DNA from: Neovahlkampfia damariscottae
Lineage: Eukaryota > Heterolobosea > Selenaionea > Neovahlkampfiida > Neovahlkampfiidae
DNA: 64,000 nucleotides
Reading direction: 5' to 3'
Assembly: GCA_016618085.1 (NCBI GenBank)
Contig: JABLTG010000001.1
Location: forward strand, 127,461 to 191,460
Shown here: piece after piece, positions 43,489 to 53,294 of the stretch
Position numbering within the stretch: position 1 is the stretch's first letter
Layout: each line of letters starts with the position of its first letter
Made by a program: the position numbers and the translations under genes
The notes under the pieces: model-generated
Database searches by the model: none
Told to the model about the DNA's origin: nothing
Seen by the model: the letters and a program-made list of their open reading frames with translations, nothing else

Positions 43489-44337
43489 ATGATTTTTAAT
43501 ACAAAACATCCTGATGTGAGATTTAGGTGGAGGAATATAGCAGCTGAGTATTTAGGTACTTTATTGTTAGTTTATATATCAACAAACACTTTTGTTGCAT
43601 GGACAACATTTGAAAAATCTCAAAGATTTTTAGTTTATGGTTTAACTCAAGGCTTGACGTTAAGCGTTTTGGTTCATATTTTTATATCAATATCAGGTGC
43701 TCATTTTAATCCTGCTATTACAATTTCAACTGTTATCACAAGATATGTTGGTAAGAAAAAAAAATTAAAAAATTCTTTAAAGGTTTACTGGAAGGATCAT
43801 TGTATATTATTTCTCAAATTCGTAGATATTTATTATTTTTTTAATTTATTTCTAGTTGGTGCTGTGTCAGGTTCTGCTCTGACAATTTTATCTCAACCAT
43901 ACGGACATTTACAAGAACATGGTTCATTGGGTGCTTGTTTTCCAATTGCTTCGCAGACATTTCCAAAAGTAACTCCAATTGGAATGGGAAGAGCATTTAT
44001 AATAGAATTTATGACAACTTTATTGTTATGTTTGACTTATTTTGGTAGTTTTTATAAATCAAAACATTTGTCAAATGAAACTGGATTGGATTCAATAACA
44101 AAATTATTTTCACATATTTCAATAGGTTTTGTAATGATAATTGGAACGTTTACCGGATTACCAACTGGTGGTTGCATGAATCCTGCTCGTGCATTTGCAT
44201 CTGAATTAATATCAATGTCTTGGAATATCAATTCATGGATTTATTATATTGCACCTCTTTTAGGTTCATTAGTTGGTGCCATTGTATATGAATTCATTTT
44301 AACAAAACCAAAGAAAAGTTATGTTCAAATTAAATAG
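43489..44337 (+). CDS. aquaporin/aquaglyceroporin (MIP family)
   Basis: Three exons in frame (introns 43751-43782, 43822-43855; middle exon 39 nt) give 260 residues. Six helices and two half-helices with both NPA motifs: GAHFNPAIT and GGCMNPARAF. The residues after the second NPA (NPAR-A) follow the family; the substrate filter cannot be assigned by eye, so water versus glycerol is open. Its stop codon overlaps the convergent ABC gene by 8 nt. The start is fixed by CCAATTAAAATG. Confidence 0.95.
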   Translation: MIFNTKHPDVRFRWRNIAAEYLGTLLLVYISTNTFVAWTTFEKSQRFLVYGLTQGLTLSVLVHIFISISGAHFNPAITISTVITRYVGKKKKLKNSLKVYWKDHCILFLKFVDIYYFFNLFLVGAVSGSALTILSQPYGHLQEHGSLGACFPIASQTFPKVTPIGMGRAFIIEFMTTLLLCLTYFGSFYKSKHLSNETGLDSITKLFSHISIGFVMIIGTFTGLPTGGCMNPARAFASELISMSWNINSWIYYIAPLLGSLVGAIVYEFILTKPKKSYVQIK

Positions 44338-46601
44338 TTATCATTTCAATTAATTTTTCATTTTTTGAAACTTCTTCAAAAGCTCCTTTACAAACGATTT
44401 TACCCAATTCCAATAAGACTAATTGATCTGCGTATTTTAAATCTGACATATCATGACTAATAATGATCAACGTAATTTTGTTTTCTTTGGTGAATTTTAA
44501 TAATTCTGGCATGATTATTTGTCTCTTTTTGATTGGATCCATTGCAGATGTTGATTCATCTAAAATGAATAATTTTGCATGTCTTTTGAGAAATACTCTG
44601 GCTAATGCAACAGATTGTTGAAAACCACCACTTAAATTAGTTCCTCTTGGAAGTGTTTTTGTATTTAAAATTTCAATTTTTTTTTCTCTTGTCAATTCAA
44701 CTTTGTTCTTTGATTCTTCTTCCAATAATAATAGTTGATTGATATTTGGTAAACTTTGACTCAAGTCAATGTTCTTTTTTAATGTTTTTTCATCTTTTTT
44801 TTCATCTTCTTTTTGCTTTAATAATGCAATTTCATCAAAGGTGAAAATTCCCGCTCTTGTTGCTGCTTCAATAATTTCTTCTTCTTCCGCCTTTGGATCT
44901 CCAAGTAATATGTTTTCTCTTATTGTGCCAGCGAAAATATATGGTTTTTGAGCAACGTATGAAATCAGATTTCTCAATGAATTTCTACACAATAAGGACG
45001 AATCAAAATTATCAAAATAGATATTCCCTGATTGTGGAGAATAAAGTTTACATAATAAATGAACCAAAGTACTTTTACCACTCCTATTCTGACCAATTAT
45101 AGCATAGGTTTTTCCAGATTCAAATTTAATTTCACCTTCAATATCTAATGCCAATCTATCTTGTTCATGTTCTTGTTCAATAATTTCTTCTTCATTTTTT
45201 GTTTTCTGTTTTTTTGATTTTTTATCTTCATGTTCTAATTCTACTTCTTCAACTTTTGGATATGTAAATTTCACATCTTTGACTAAAATTTCATTAAATG
45301 TTAAAATTTCTTGAAGTTCGTCTTCTTCATGTTGGAAATTTGGAAGATTCATTAAATTCATAATTCTGGATTGATTTCCTAAAACTCTTTGTGTTCTTTG
45401 TGCTAAATTTCCAGTTCTTCTTGCTAAATTGAATAAATGATCAATATCCAATTGAAGTTTTTTATATTGTTCATGAGTTATACCTCTCTTTTTCATAACA
45501 TGAGTTGTAATTAAAATATCAAAAAGAAAATCAAAAACACCACGATTTGTAAAATGTGAATAAAATCTGTTAAAGAAAAATCGAACATCTTCTTCAGCTG
45601 CAAATTCATGAGCATACACTTGATCATATTTTTCCATTTGACGAAGTTGTGAATTATTTAATTGAATATCTGTCATTCCATCTAAAGTACTATTGATAAC
45701 ATATTTTACATTCTCGTTATCTAAGAATGGTAGAGCCATTTTCCGTCCAAATACTGTAACTTTAAACCAATCAGTAATTTTCCATCCAAAAATGGAAATC
45801 ATTGGTCTTGCAATGGCCAACATATCAATTTGTTCTCTTCTTTCATATAATTCAGATCCTTCTCTTAAAATTGTATAAAAATTCGAAACTAAATTCGGAA
45901 CAGTAAAAGAGAATAAATTTAAAGTGCTTTGAATATCAATTGAAATTCTTCTCTCGATATCATTTTTTTCATAAAAGTCAAGTGACCAAATTTCACTGTA
46001 TAAGAGTCTTTTTTTCTATTAATTTTGTTTTTTTTTTTATTACCTTTCAAGTACTAATCTTTTTACTGAATATTTGTTTAATGATGCCACTCTATTTTTT
46101 AAATGACGATCTAAAGTTTGAAGAAAGCAATAAATTGAAGTATATAAACAATAATTTAAAACTATTTCTACAGTAAGTCCAATTCCTTGTAACATATTAT
46201 GTTGAAGTGAATTTTTAATAGTTCTTAACTCTTTTCCAAGTTTATTTTGTGAAAAATACCTATTTTTAATATTATTGAAAAAAAATAAAATACCATGGTA
46301 AAGATTCTAAAATTATTGGAAAAATATAATTAACAAATAAGTTATAAAACAAATGTGATTTTTTTTTTTCCCACAGATATTTATAGAAAATAAAAATTGG
46401 TAATTTTTGAATTTTCTGAAATAAATCTCTCCAGAATTTGATAAATTTTGAAGGACTGGTTAATATTTTGAATAATTCAACAAAGAACTTTGGTATTGAT
46501 TTAATATTTTCAAAGTATTCAAGTAATTTGGTTTTTATACGTCCAAAATCAATTGAAGTTGGTTCATCTTCGTCTTCTAAGAATTGTAATGCTAGATCCA
46601 T
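44330..46601 (-). CDS. half-size ABC transporter (ABCB-like) with an enlarged NBD
   Basis: Three exons in frame (introns 46260-46293, 46008-46043) give 733 residues. An N-terminal membrane domain with only moderately hydrophobic helices (YIFPIILESLPWYFI, GLTVEIVLNYCLYTSIYCFL) precedes a nucleotide-binding domain: Walker A IIGQNRSGKST, Q-loop YVAQKPYIFAGTIREN, signature LSGGFQQ, Walker B LFILDEST and switch His IIISHD. Two insertions are unusual: a charged stretch before Walker A (LEHEDKKSKKQKTKNEEE) and about 70 residues of Lys/Glu-rich sequence between Q-loop and signature. The substrate is unknown. The Q-loop wording matches the B-type exporters. Confidence 0.85.
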
Positions 46602-46626
46602 GTTACGGAATAAAAATTTGAAATGA

Positions 46627-46658
46627 CCAATCAAATTGATTTCTGAATTCGAACCAAT
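46627..46658. promoter_or_regulatory. two CCAAT boxes between divergent ABC and FYR/DDT genes
   Basis: CCAAT at 46627-46631 and 46654-46658 in a 96-bp spacer between ATGs 46601 (minus) and 46698 (plus). Confidence 0.5.
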
Positions 46659-46697
46659 TATTTTGTTTAACGGAAAATTTCTCTTTTCGCAAAGAAA

Positions 46698-49600
46698 ATG
46701 AAAAAGAAAGATAATCAAAATTCGAGTGCACCATCAAAAGTAAAAGTTACACTAAAGTATAAAGACGAAGAAAATAATGTCATAGAGAGTTCAAAAGAGT
46801 TTCAAAAACAAGAAGAAAAAATCGATTTACCTTTAAATTTAGGAGTCGTAACAATTTTATCTCTTGGAAAAGTTGATGTACGAAAGAATTTCCACAATGA
46901 CAGATACATATTTCCAGTTGGTTATAAAAGCGAAAGGAATTATAACTCTTATATAAATCCATCAGAAAAAGTACAATATACTTGCGAAATACTTTCAGAT
47001 GAAAATACAGAATCACCAGTATTTAAAGTAACTCCAAATGATGATCCAACTCAAAGTTTTACTTCAACTACACCAACAGGAGCTTGGACTCCAATTATAA
47101 AAAAAGTTCAAGAAAGTAGAAAAAAAATAGGTGGAAAAAGACAATACAGTACAGTATCAGGTCCAGGTTTGAAAATTTTCAATTTTTATTTAATTTTTTT
47201 TTTGTAAAAGAGTACTTTGGTTTATCTAATCCAAAATGTCGTGAATTATTAAATTCATTGGAAAATGCAGATAAATGTGAGTCATATCAAGAACCAAAAG
47301 ATGTAATGGAAGAAGAATTAGATGAAGAATTCATACCACAAGAAGAAGAAAAAGATGAAGATTTTGAACCAATTGAAGAAGAACCAAAAATAAGAAAAAG
47401 TAAACGTAAAGCAATTACCAAAATGGAACAAATGGAAGAAATTAAATCACCAAAAAAAACAAAATTAAAACAACCGAGTTTTCCAGGAATATCACCAAAT
47501 GTACCACTTAAAGAATTAGAACCTCATCAATATAGATTTTTAACTCAAGGTTTAGAAATTTTTGATGGATATGAACCATTTGCAAGTATGTATAAAAAAG
47601 AGGCTTTGGAAAAAATTCAACCAACTTTCCAAACTATTCCAATGGCTAATAATAGTTCAAACCCTTATCAATTCACAATGTATGGTCCAAATGTTTCAAT
47701 TCCACAAAATCAACGTTTATTTACTACACAAAATACTCAAACTCAAAATTTGGTACCAATTCCAAACACTAAAGTGGTTAATACTGTAAATCAAAATATA
47801 ACACAAAGTACAACAGTTCCAACAACACAAAGTACAACTTCAAATGTTCATGGAACTAATTCAGAAGTTCAACAAACGATTTCAAATGGTATTCAACAAA
47901 ACCAAAATGTAGTTCAAACAAAACAAAATTTAATTCCACAAACTCAAAATACACTTTTGAAACCAAATATTGTTCCAACACCACAATTAAAAGTTGTAGA
48001 TTTTGAAAAAGAAGTAAAACTATTGAGAAATATGTGGGAATTTGCATTTGTTTGTCATTCACTTGCACTTTTAAGACCAATTTTAAAAATTACTGAATTT
48101 ACTCCATTAGAATTAGAAAAAGCGTTAATTTCACCAAATGAACATAATGGTGTTTTAGCAGACATTCATATTAGATTAATTAAAGGACCTGCTATTGATA
48201 GAAAAGCATATGAATCACTTCAACCAAATAGCACATCTTGGATGAGAATTACACAAAATAAATTAGATACAGTTGATACAACCTATTGGGGAAGTAATCC
48301 ATTAAGAAGAGATAAATATGCAAATATAACACCTGTTTTTCGAGTTTTAATTTTAAAATCAATAATTGATTGGAAAATAATTAATAACCAAAAATGTTCT
48401 GATTATATTCATAATTTAGATGAAATGTTAAGATTTGATCCATTAGGATTTGATAAAGATGATAACATTTATTGGTATTTTGGTGAAGAAGTTGGGAGAT
48501 TATATAAAGAAACATCAATAGTTCAAGAGAACAAAAAATTTGAAGATGAATCAAAAAGTTCGTTATGGTCAATTTCTTGTGATTCTATTGAAGAATTTAA
48601 ATCATTTATGGATGAGTTAGAACAAAGTTTAAATGAAAATGAATCAAAATTATTTGAAGCTTTAAAATATATTTTTCCAACACTTGAAACATATAAAAAT
48701 GAATCAAAAATTAGAGTTAAACAAAGAGAAGAACAAAAAATACTTGAAGCAAAAAAACGTGAAGAAGAAGCACGTAAAAAAGAAGAAAGAAGAATTAAAC
48801 AAAGAATGTATCAAGAACAAAGAAGAAAAGAATTAGAAGAGTATCAACAACAATTAATGTCTCAAATGAGTTCTTCATTCACCAGTACACCAACAAAACA
48901 AAATGGTGAACATGGTGATGAAGATGAAGAATTTGAAGGTAGAACAAGAAGTGGAAGAGCAATTAGAAGAAGAATTATAATTGATGAAGAAGAAGAAGAA
49001 AAAGGTGATGAATCTTTGAAAGATGATGAACCACTTTCTTTTTCAAAAAAGAAAAGACAACAAGATGATGATGAATTTAGAATTGTTGAAGATGAAGAAG
49101 AAGAAGATGAAGATATTGAAGAAGATGATATTTTAACTGATGAAGAAGAGGAAGCATTTGAAACAGAAGAAGAAGAATATGAATCTGATGAAGAATATGG
49201 TTCACCAAAAAGAACATCAAGAACATCAAGATATAAATCAAAAAATCAAAAGAATTTCTTTATTCCATCATCAAATACAACAACTTATAAACCATTAGCT
49301 CCTATTATGACATCATTCAAACAACAACCTTTAGCACCACAAGTACCTTTGACTGGTGGTACTCAACAACCTTTGATGAATTCACCTTCATTTCAAGCTT
49401 ATTATCAACAATATTTGAAATTATTGCTTGAACAACAAAAGAAATCTTTGGGTAATACTTCTACAACCACAGGAACATCATCAACAAAACCAAATACAAC
49501 TGTTTATCAACCAAATCCAAATTTTGTTCCACAAAAAAAAATTACATCTCAACAATCACCTGCACCACAACAAGTTGTTCAAAAACCACAACAAGTTGCT

Positions 49601-49762
49601 CAACAACCAATTCAAAGAATTAAAATTTCCCAAAATGCTGAAAAAGAATCATCTTTGAATAATGATAATTTTTTCAATATGATTCCTGATTCAGATTTTA
49701 CAACAGATGAAATGGATACAATTGATAGTGTGTTGTCAAATCAAAGAGATTTATTGGAATAA
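46698..49762 (+). CDS. FYRN-FYRC plus DDT/CECR2-like chromatin protein
   Basis: Two exons, intron 47167-47210, 1006 residues. N-terminal FYRN (RYIFPVGYKSERNYNSY) runs into FYRC (EYFGLSNPKCRELLNSLE), a pair known from trithorax/MLL proteins and TBRG1; splicing joins the two. After an acidic and Gln/Thr-rich linker comes a DDT-type helical domain (MWEFAFVCHSLALLRPILKI) and a WHIM-like segment (DPLGFDKDDNIYWYF, followed by GRLYKE), arranged as in CECR2-like partners of ISWI remodellers. A long Lys/Glu/Arg coiled coil, an RTRSGRAIRRR basic patch, acidic repeats and a Gln-rich tail complete it. A nuclear remodelling role is inferred. No bromodomain or SET domain is present. Confidence 0.8.
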
Positions 49763-49775
49763 AAATTTAGGAAAA

Positions 49776-51101
49776 TTAATCTACTTCCTCTTCTTCCAAA
49801 TCAGAATCTTCAACCAACCCATGATTGATTTTATAAATTTCATATGAATACTTTCCCCCAATTGATATTGAAATTAAGAAAAATGTCCAACTGAACCCCA
49901 ATAAAAATTTGAATAAAATTGAAAAAACAAATGTTAAACCAGCAGCATATTTTTCATTATCAATTACTGTTGAACAAATAATGAAACTAATTCCAAAAAT
50001 AAGTTTTCCTATTTTTCTAAAAGACCAAAGTAAAAGAGACAAAAAGAAACTATAAATGAAACCGTATCCATAAATCATTCTTCCAAGAATACTTCCAATC
50101 AATGAAACATATAATGTTGGTTTCAACGGGACAGCACCTGAAACCAGTGTAATTCCCACAATACCTGCACCTAAAAGAACAAAATGTCTCAAATAATAAC
50201 CATAAAAACCCATTAAAAATCCACTCATCCAAGAATTATGAAAACAAAATAAACAACCAGTGTAAAAAAAACTTCTTGAAAAAAAGTACATTATCCATCC
50301 AATGACAACACCAATAGTTATGGACATATTTCTTTCATCTGAATACCATAACCCCATTGTAGTTCCAAAAGTAAATTGACCAAAAAATTGAGCTAATTTC
50401 ATGATAATCAAACAAATATAAATCAAATTATGAATAGATTGACCATATTTCATTGTTACTTCAAAAGTGAAATGTTTTTTGAATATTTTTTCTAATTCTC
50501 TTGCTATATCTTGTTCTTGTTCAATAATACCAGTGACATCATAATTTTGTTTTTTTTCTTCATCTGACAAGACTTCATGTGCATTTGAAATAATTTGAAA
50601 TGCTTCTGTATGACCACCTTGATCAGGATGTGTCATCATTGCCAGAATATGATATTGTCTTTTAATTTGACTTTGATTGACCATTGAAGGATCAAATGAT
50701 CCATCTTCTGATTCTTTGTATAATTTTAAAATTCTATAATATGAATATGGTTCATCATGTGTTTTATATTGTAAAATTCTGTCAATTTCTTTTTGTACTT
50801 TTTCATCTCTTCTTTCGGTTTTTTGAGTTTCCTTTTGGAAATATTTTGATGGAGTATAGTCAAAATTAGCTTCATCCGTTTTTTTAATATCTTCTTCTGT
50901 ACATTTTAAAGGTTCAAAAATTTTGTTATTTGGTGTTTTCTTTTTTTTAATTTTTTTTTTTTTTCTTACTGCGCACATGTGAAGAGAATCATCTTCTTCA
51001 CAGACTTTTGAACAATATATTACTGCGTTACATATTTCACAAGTTATATAATCATTCTTGATTTTTCCAGAACAATAAGTGCAAACTTCCGTTTTGCTCA
51101 T
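49776..51101 (-). CDS. membrane J-domain protein with N-terminal zinc knuckle
   Basis: Single exon, 441 residues. Residues about 7-45 carry a MYND/HIT-like Cys cluster (CTYCSGK, ITCEICNAVIYC, HMC). A Lys-rich stretch follows, then a J domain (about 120-195) with the HPD tripeptide in MMTHPDQGG and NAHEVLSDEEKKQNYD. About seven hydrophobic segments follow (SISIGGKYSYE near the end). J domains stimulate Hsp70; anchored forms recruit it to a membrane, probably ER. A zinc knuckle in front of the J domain is unusual. The start has a reversed CCAAT box (ATCATTGGTC) about 30 nt upstream. Confidence 0.85.
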   Translation of the reverse strand: MSKTEVCTYCSGKIKNDYITCEICNAVIYCSKVCEEDDSLHMCAVRKKKKIKKKKTPNNKIFEPLKCTEEDIKKTDEANFDYTPSKYFQKETQKTERRDEKVQKEIDRILQYKTHDEPYSYYRILKLYKESEDGSFDPSMVNQSQIKRQYHILAMMTHPDQGGHTEAFQIISNAHEVLSDEEKKQNYDVTGIIEQEQDIARELEKIFKKHFTFEVTMKYGQSIHNLIYICLIIMKLAQFFGQFTFGTTMGLWYSDERNMSITIGVVIGWIMYFFSRSFFYTGCLFCFHNSWMSGFLMGFYGYYLRHFVLLGAGIVGITLVSGAVPLKPTLYVSLIGSILGRMIYGYGFIYSFFLSLLLWSFRKIGKLIFGISFIICSTVIDNEKYAAGLTFVFSILFKFLLGFSWTFFLISISIGGKYSYEIYKINHGLVEDSDLEEEEVD

Positions 51102-51186
51102 TTTCTATTATTGTGGAAATCAGACCAATGATATCAAAGTTGAAGTCAAAGTACAAAAATAATGAAATTTTTAGTTTTATTCAAAA

Positions 51187-51888
51187 TTATTTTTTTTCAC
51201 CCCAAAATTCTGAAACTGGACTGAATTCAAATGGATTATGTTTCGAATACCATTGGAATCTTGCTATTTTTTCAAGCATATCTGGTAAGAACACATCTGT
51301 AATATTTTCAGGTTGTTTGATAGCACCTTCTGTTTGAACTTGAACAGCTTTGTCTAAATGAACAATTTTTGACTTGTCTAAAGTGTCAACAAAAACAGTT
51401 GCCAATCCAAGTGGTTTTAAACATTGATAAATTGGAGTATTACAACAGTTTGAATAGTATCTGTAGAAATTACCATTTTCTTCTTTTTTTGTTAATGAAA
51501 TGAATTTTTTTGAGTCTTCAGTTATGTGAAAATCAGTTTTACAAATTTGAAGTAAATGAGAGCCTCCACATTCGTCAAGGAATAACTTTGAATTTTTAGA
51601 TTTTTGGCTTAACCAAGTCGCAAAGTTTTGACAATCATGACAGTAGCAGTCAAGTGGAAGTGAGTCTTCTTTGATGAGTTTTATGTAACCACAAACTTTT
51701 CCGCATTCACATTTGAAGTCAATCTTTAACGTTTTTGAAATTGCACGAGCAAGAGTTCGAAATAAAAAGAAAAATGAAACAACAGCTAAGAGTGAAAAAA
51801 TCTTTGAGTATGTTCTTGACAAGTAAAGGAAAAGTAACAAGCCTAATAATAGTTTGAAAGTCGATTGTAAGAGACGTGTCCAGTTCAT
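51187..51888 (-). CDS. membrane-anchored GFA/CENP-V-like zinc-domain protein
   Basis: Single exon, 233 residues. One or two N-terminal hydrophobic helices (LLLGLLLFLYLSRTYSKIF, LLAVVSFFFLFRTLARAI) anchor a soluble domain with the Cys pattern of glutathione-dependent formaldehyde-activating-like folds: KCECGKVCG, LDCYCHDCQNFA and later NCCNTPIYQC. Members bind zinc through these cysteines; the catalytic role is often unproven. The assignment rests on Cys spacing alone. Confidence 0.6.
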   Translation of the reverse strand: MNWTRLLQSTFKLLLGLLLFLYLSRTYSKIFSLLAVVSFFFLFRTLARAISKTLKIDFKCECGKVCGYIKLIKEDSLPLDCYCHDCQNFATWLSQKSKNSKLFLDECGGSHLLQICKTDFHITEDSKKFISLTKKEENGNFYRYYSNCCNTPIYQCLKPLGLATVFVDTLDKSKIVHLDKAVQVQTEGAIKQPENITDVFLPDMLEKIARFQWYSKHNPFEFSPVSEFWGEKK

Positions 51889-52048
51889 GTGAAAATGGTG
51901 AAGACCTGTGTGATTCTATTGGTTGTATTTTGACCAATTAAACACTTTAGAAAAGACAAAATTCGAATGAACTCAAGAAAAATTCAGAACAATGCTCAAT
52001 TGGGAAACTTTCTGGATACTTCATTGTCAAAAAAAATGATTTGCAGAA

Positions 52049-52106
52049 AGTAGTAGTGGCCTTATGCTCTTTTTCGAAAGGTAAATTTTACATAAACGAA
52101 GAGTAA
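52049..52106 (+). repeat. left terminal inverted repeat
   Basis: Pairs with 52596-52654 in reverse complement; differences cluster in positions 52079-52082. Confidence 0.85.
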
Positions 52107-52595
52107 ACCAAAATTAATTAAAAAAAATTTTTTGACACTTCGCTAATATTCAATTGCCAACTACCCGCTAAATATAATGATTAATCAATGATTTCAATTA
52201 TTTAATTTTTTTTTCTTCGCGATGCTCACCCAAAATCACATACCTTCTCTAATTTCATTTCACTTACTTCCAAAAATCAGTCACAGGTATCAAATTAATT
52301 TTAAAATGCCCACACCACACAATAACCATCAATACCATCCTTCCACCCAGTTCAATTTCCAAAACACCTCAGAACTGCTGGTTTTATTATTTTTTTTGTT
52401 TCATTGTTGATTGGCCGATTTTCAAAATTTAATTTTTTGGTTTATTTATAAGTAAAGGAATCAATGAATCGTGTATCTATAAATCAGAAATTTTTATTGT
52501 CGTACAGATATCAGTTTTATATTTTTCTTGGTCTCAGCTGTTGGGTGGTAGGACTGTTTTTGAAAATTTTTGAGTGGAATTTTAGAGGGGTTTTG

Positions 52596-52654
52596 TTACT
52601 CTTCGTTTATGTAAAATTTCCTCTTCGAAAAAGAGCATAAGGCCACTACTACTA
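52596..52654 (-). repeat. right terminal inverted repeat
   Basis: Reverse complement of the left end, with one additional base at the tip. Confidence 0.85.
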
Positions 52655-52762
52655 CAGAATACAATCATTCCTCAATCATCATCAAAAAAAGAGAAAAAGA
52701 ATGGTTGAAGATAAAGAACAAAACTTTAAAAAAAAGAAATCAGAATCCAAATGTACTATTTC

Positions 52763-53239
52763 TTAATTTGCGATTAATAAAAGTTCCTTTTGTGAATCAT
52801 GAAATTTCCAATAAGATTCCCCATAATCCAAATATAATTCCTGTCCTTTTCGAATATCTTTGGTTGCAACAATTTTCATCATTCGATCACAATCCTGAAA
52901 ATGATGCAAGTTTACTTTTCTGTCATGATGATTATAAACTGAACAATGACCCAAAGCCAATGTTGAATAAATTGAAGAATTTTGAAAAGTTGGTTTAAAT
53001 AGATATTTCCATAATAAAGAATCTTTCAAGATGTTTTCTCGTTTTAAAAAAAGTAATGGACAATGTTCAACAATTGTACCTTTTTTTATAAATTCATTTG
53101 CAAAAACTCCAAGCCCAGAATTTGGTATTTTTGATTTTCCAATTGTTATTGACTTTGGTGGAGGTAATAATTCATAACTTTCTTTGCATTTTGAAGCTTC
53201 AATTGTCAAAAAAAAGAACAAAAGAAAAATAAATTTCAT
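52763..53239 (-). CDS. small SET-domain protein with a signal peptide
   Basis: Single exon, 158 residues. The N-terminus MKFIFLLFFFLTIEASKC is a clear signal peptide. The remainder is a minimal SET domain: SGLGVFANEFIKKG (GxG strand), STLALGHCSVYNHHD (the Asn-His of the cofactor and active-site pseudoknot) and KDIRKGQELYLDYGESYW (catalytic Tyr region). Such short SET proteins are protein-lysine methyltransferases in bacteria, viruses and protists. Entry into the secretory route would be odd for a methyltransferase that needs S-adenosylmethionine. The ATG overlaps the CCAAT box itself (CCAATG). Confidence 0.8.
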   Translation of the reverse strand: MKFIFLLFFFLTIEASKCKESYELLPPPKSITIGKSKIPNSGLGVFANEFIKKGTIVEHCPLLFLKRENILKDSLLWKYLFKPTFQNSSIYSTLALGHCSVYNHHDRKVNLHHFQDCDRMMKIVATKDIRKGQELYLDYGESYWKFHDSQKELLLIAN

Positions 53240-53294
53240 TGGTCAAAAAAAAAAACGCATTGTTGTATTTATTTAAAAAAAAAAGAGGGTTTAT

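Larger units (their letters stand above)
52049..52654. mobile_element. non-autonomous DNA transposon (MITE-like), 606 bp
   Basis: Terminal inverted repeats of 58 and 59 bp (52049-52106 and 52596-52654) match with about 3 mismatches plus one extra end base. Both begin with AGTAGTAGTGGCC. A 5-bp direct repeat CAGAA flanks it (52044-52048 and 52655-52659), consistent with a target-site duplication. The interior encodes no transposase; a 62-codon frame at 52222-52410 is not convincing. High TIR identity suggests a fairly recent insertion. The superfamily is unassigned; 5-bp duplications fit few families and a mobilising relative would be needed. Confidence 0.85.
51889..52762. other. intergenic region containing a TIR element
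   Basis: Outside the element at 52049-52654 the flanks (51889-52048, 52655-52762) hold no gene. CCAATAG and gaccaatt boxes at about 51915-51940 belong to the GFA-like gene. Confidence 0.5.

Noticed and set aside
52222-52410. 62-codon frame inside the TIR element
   Set aside because: Lies wholly within a short non-autonomous element, has no transposase motif and a composition unlike the local genes.
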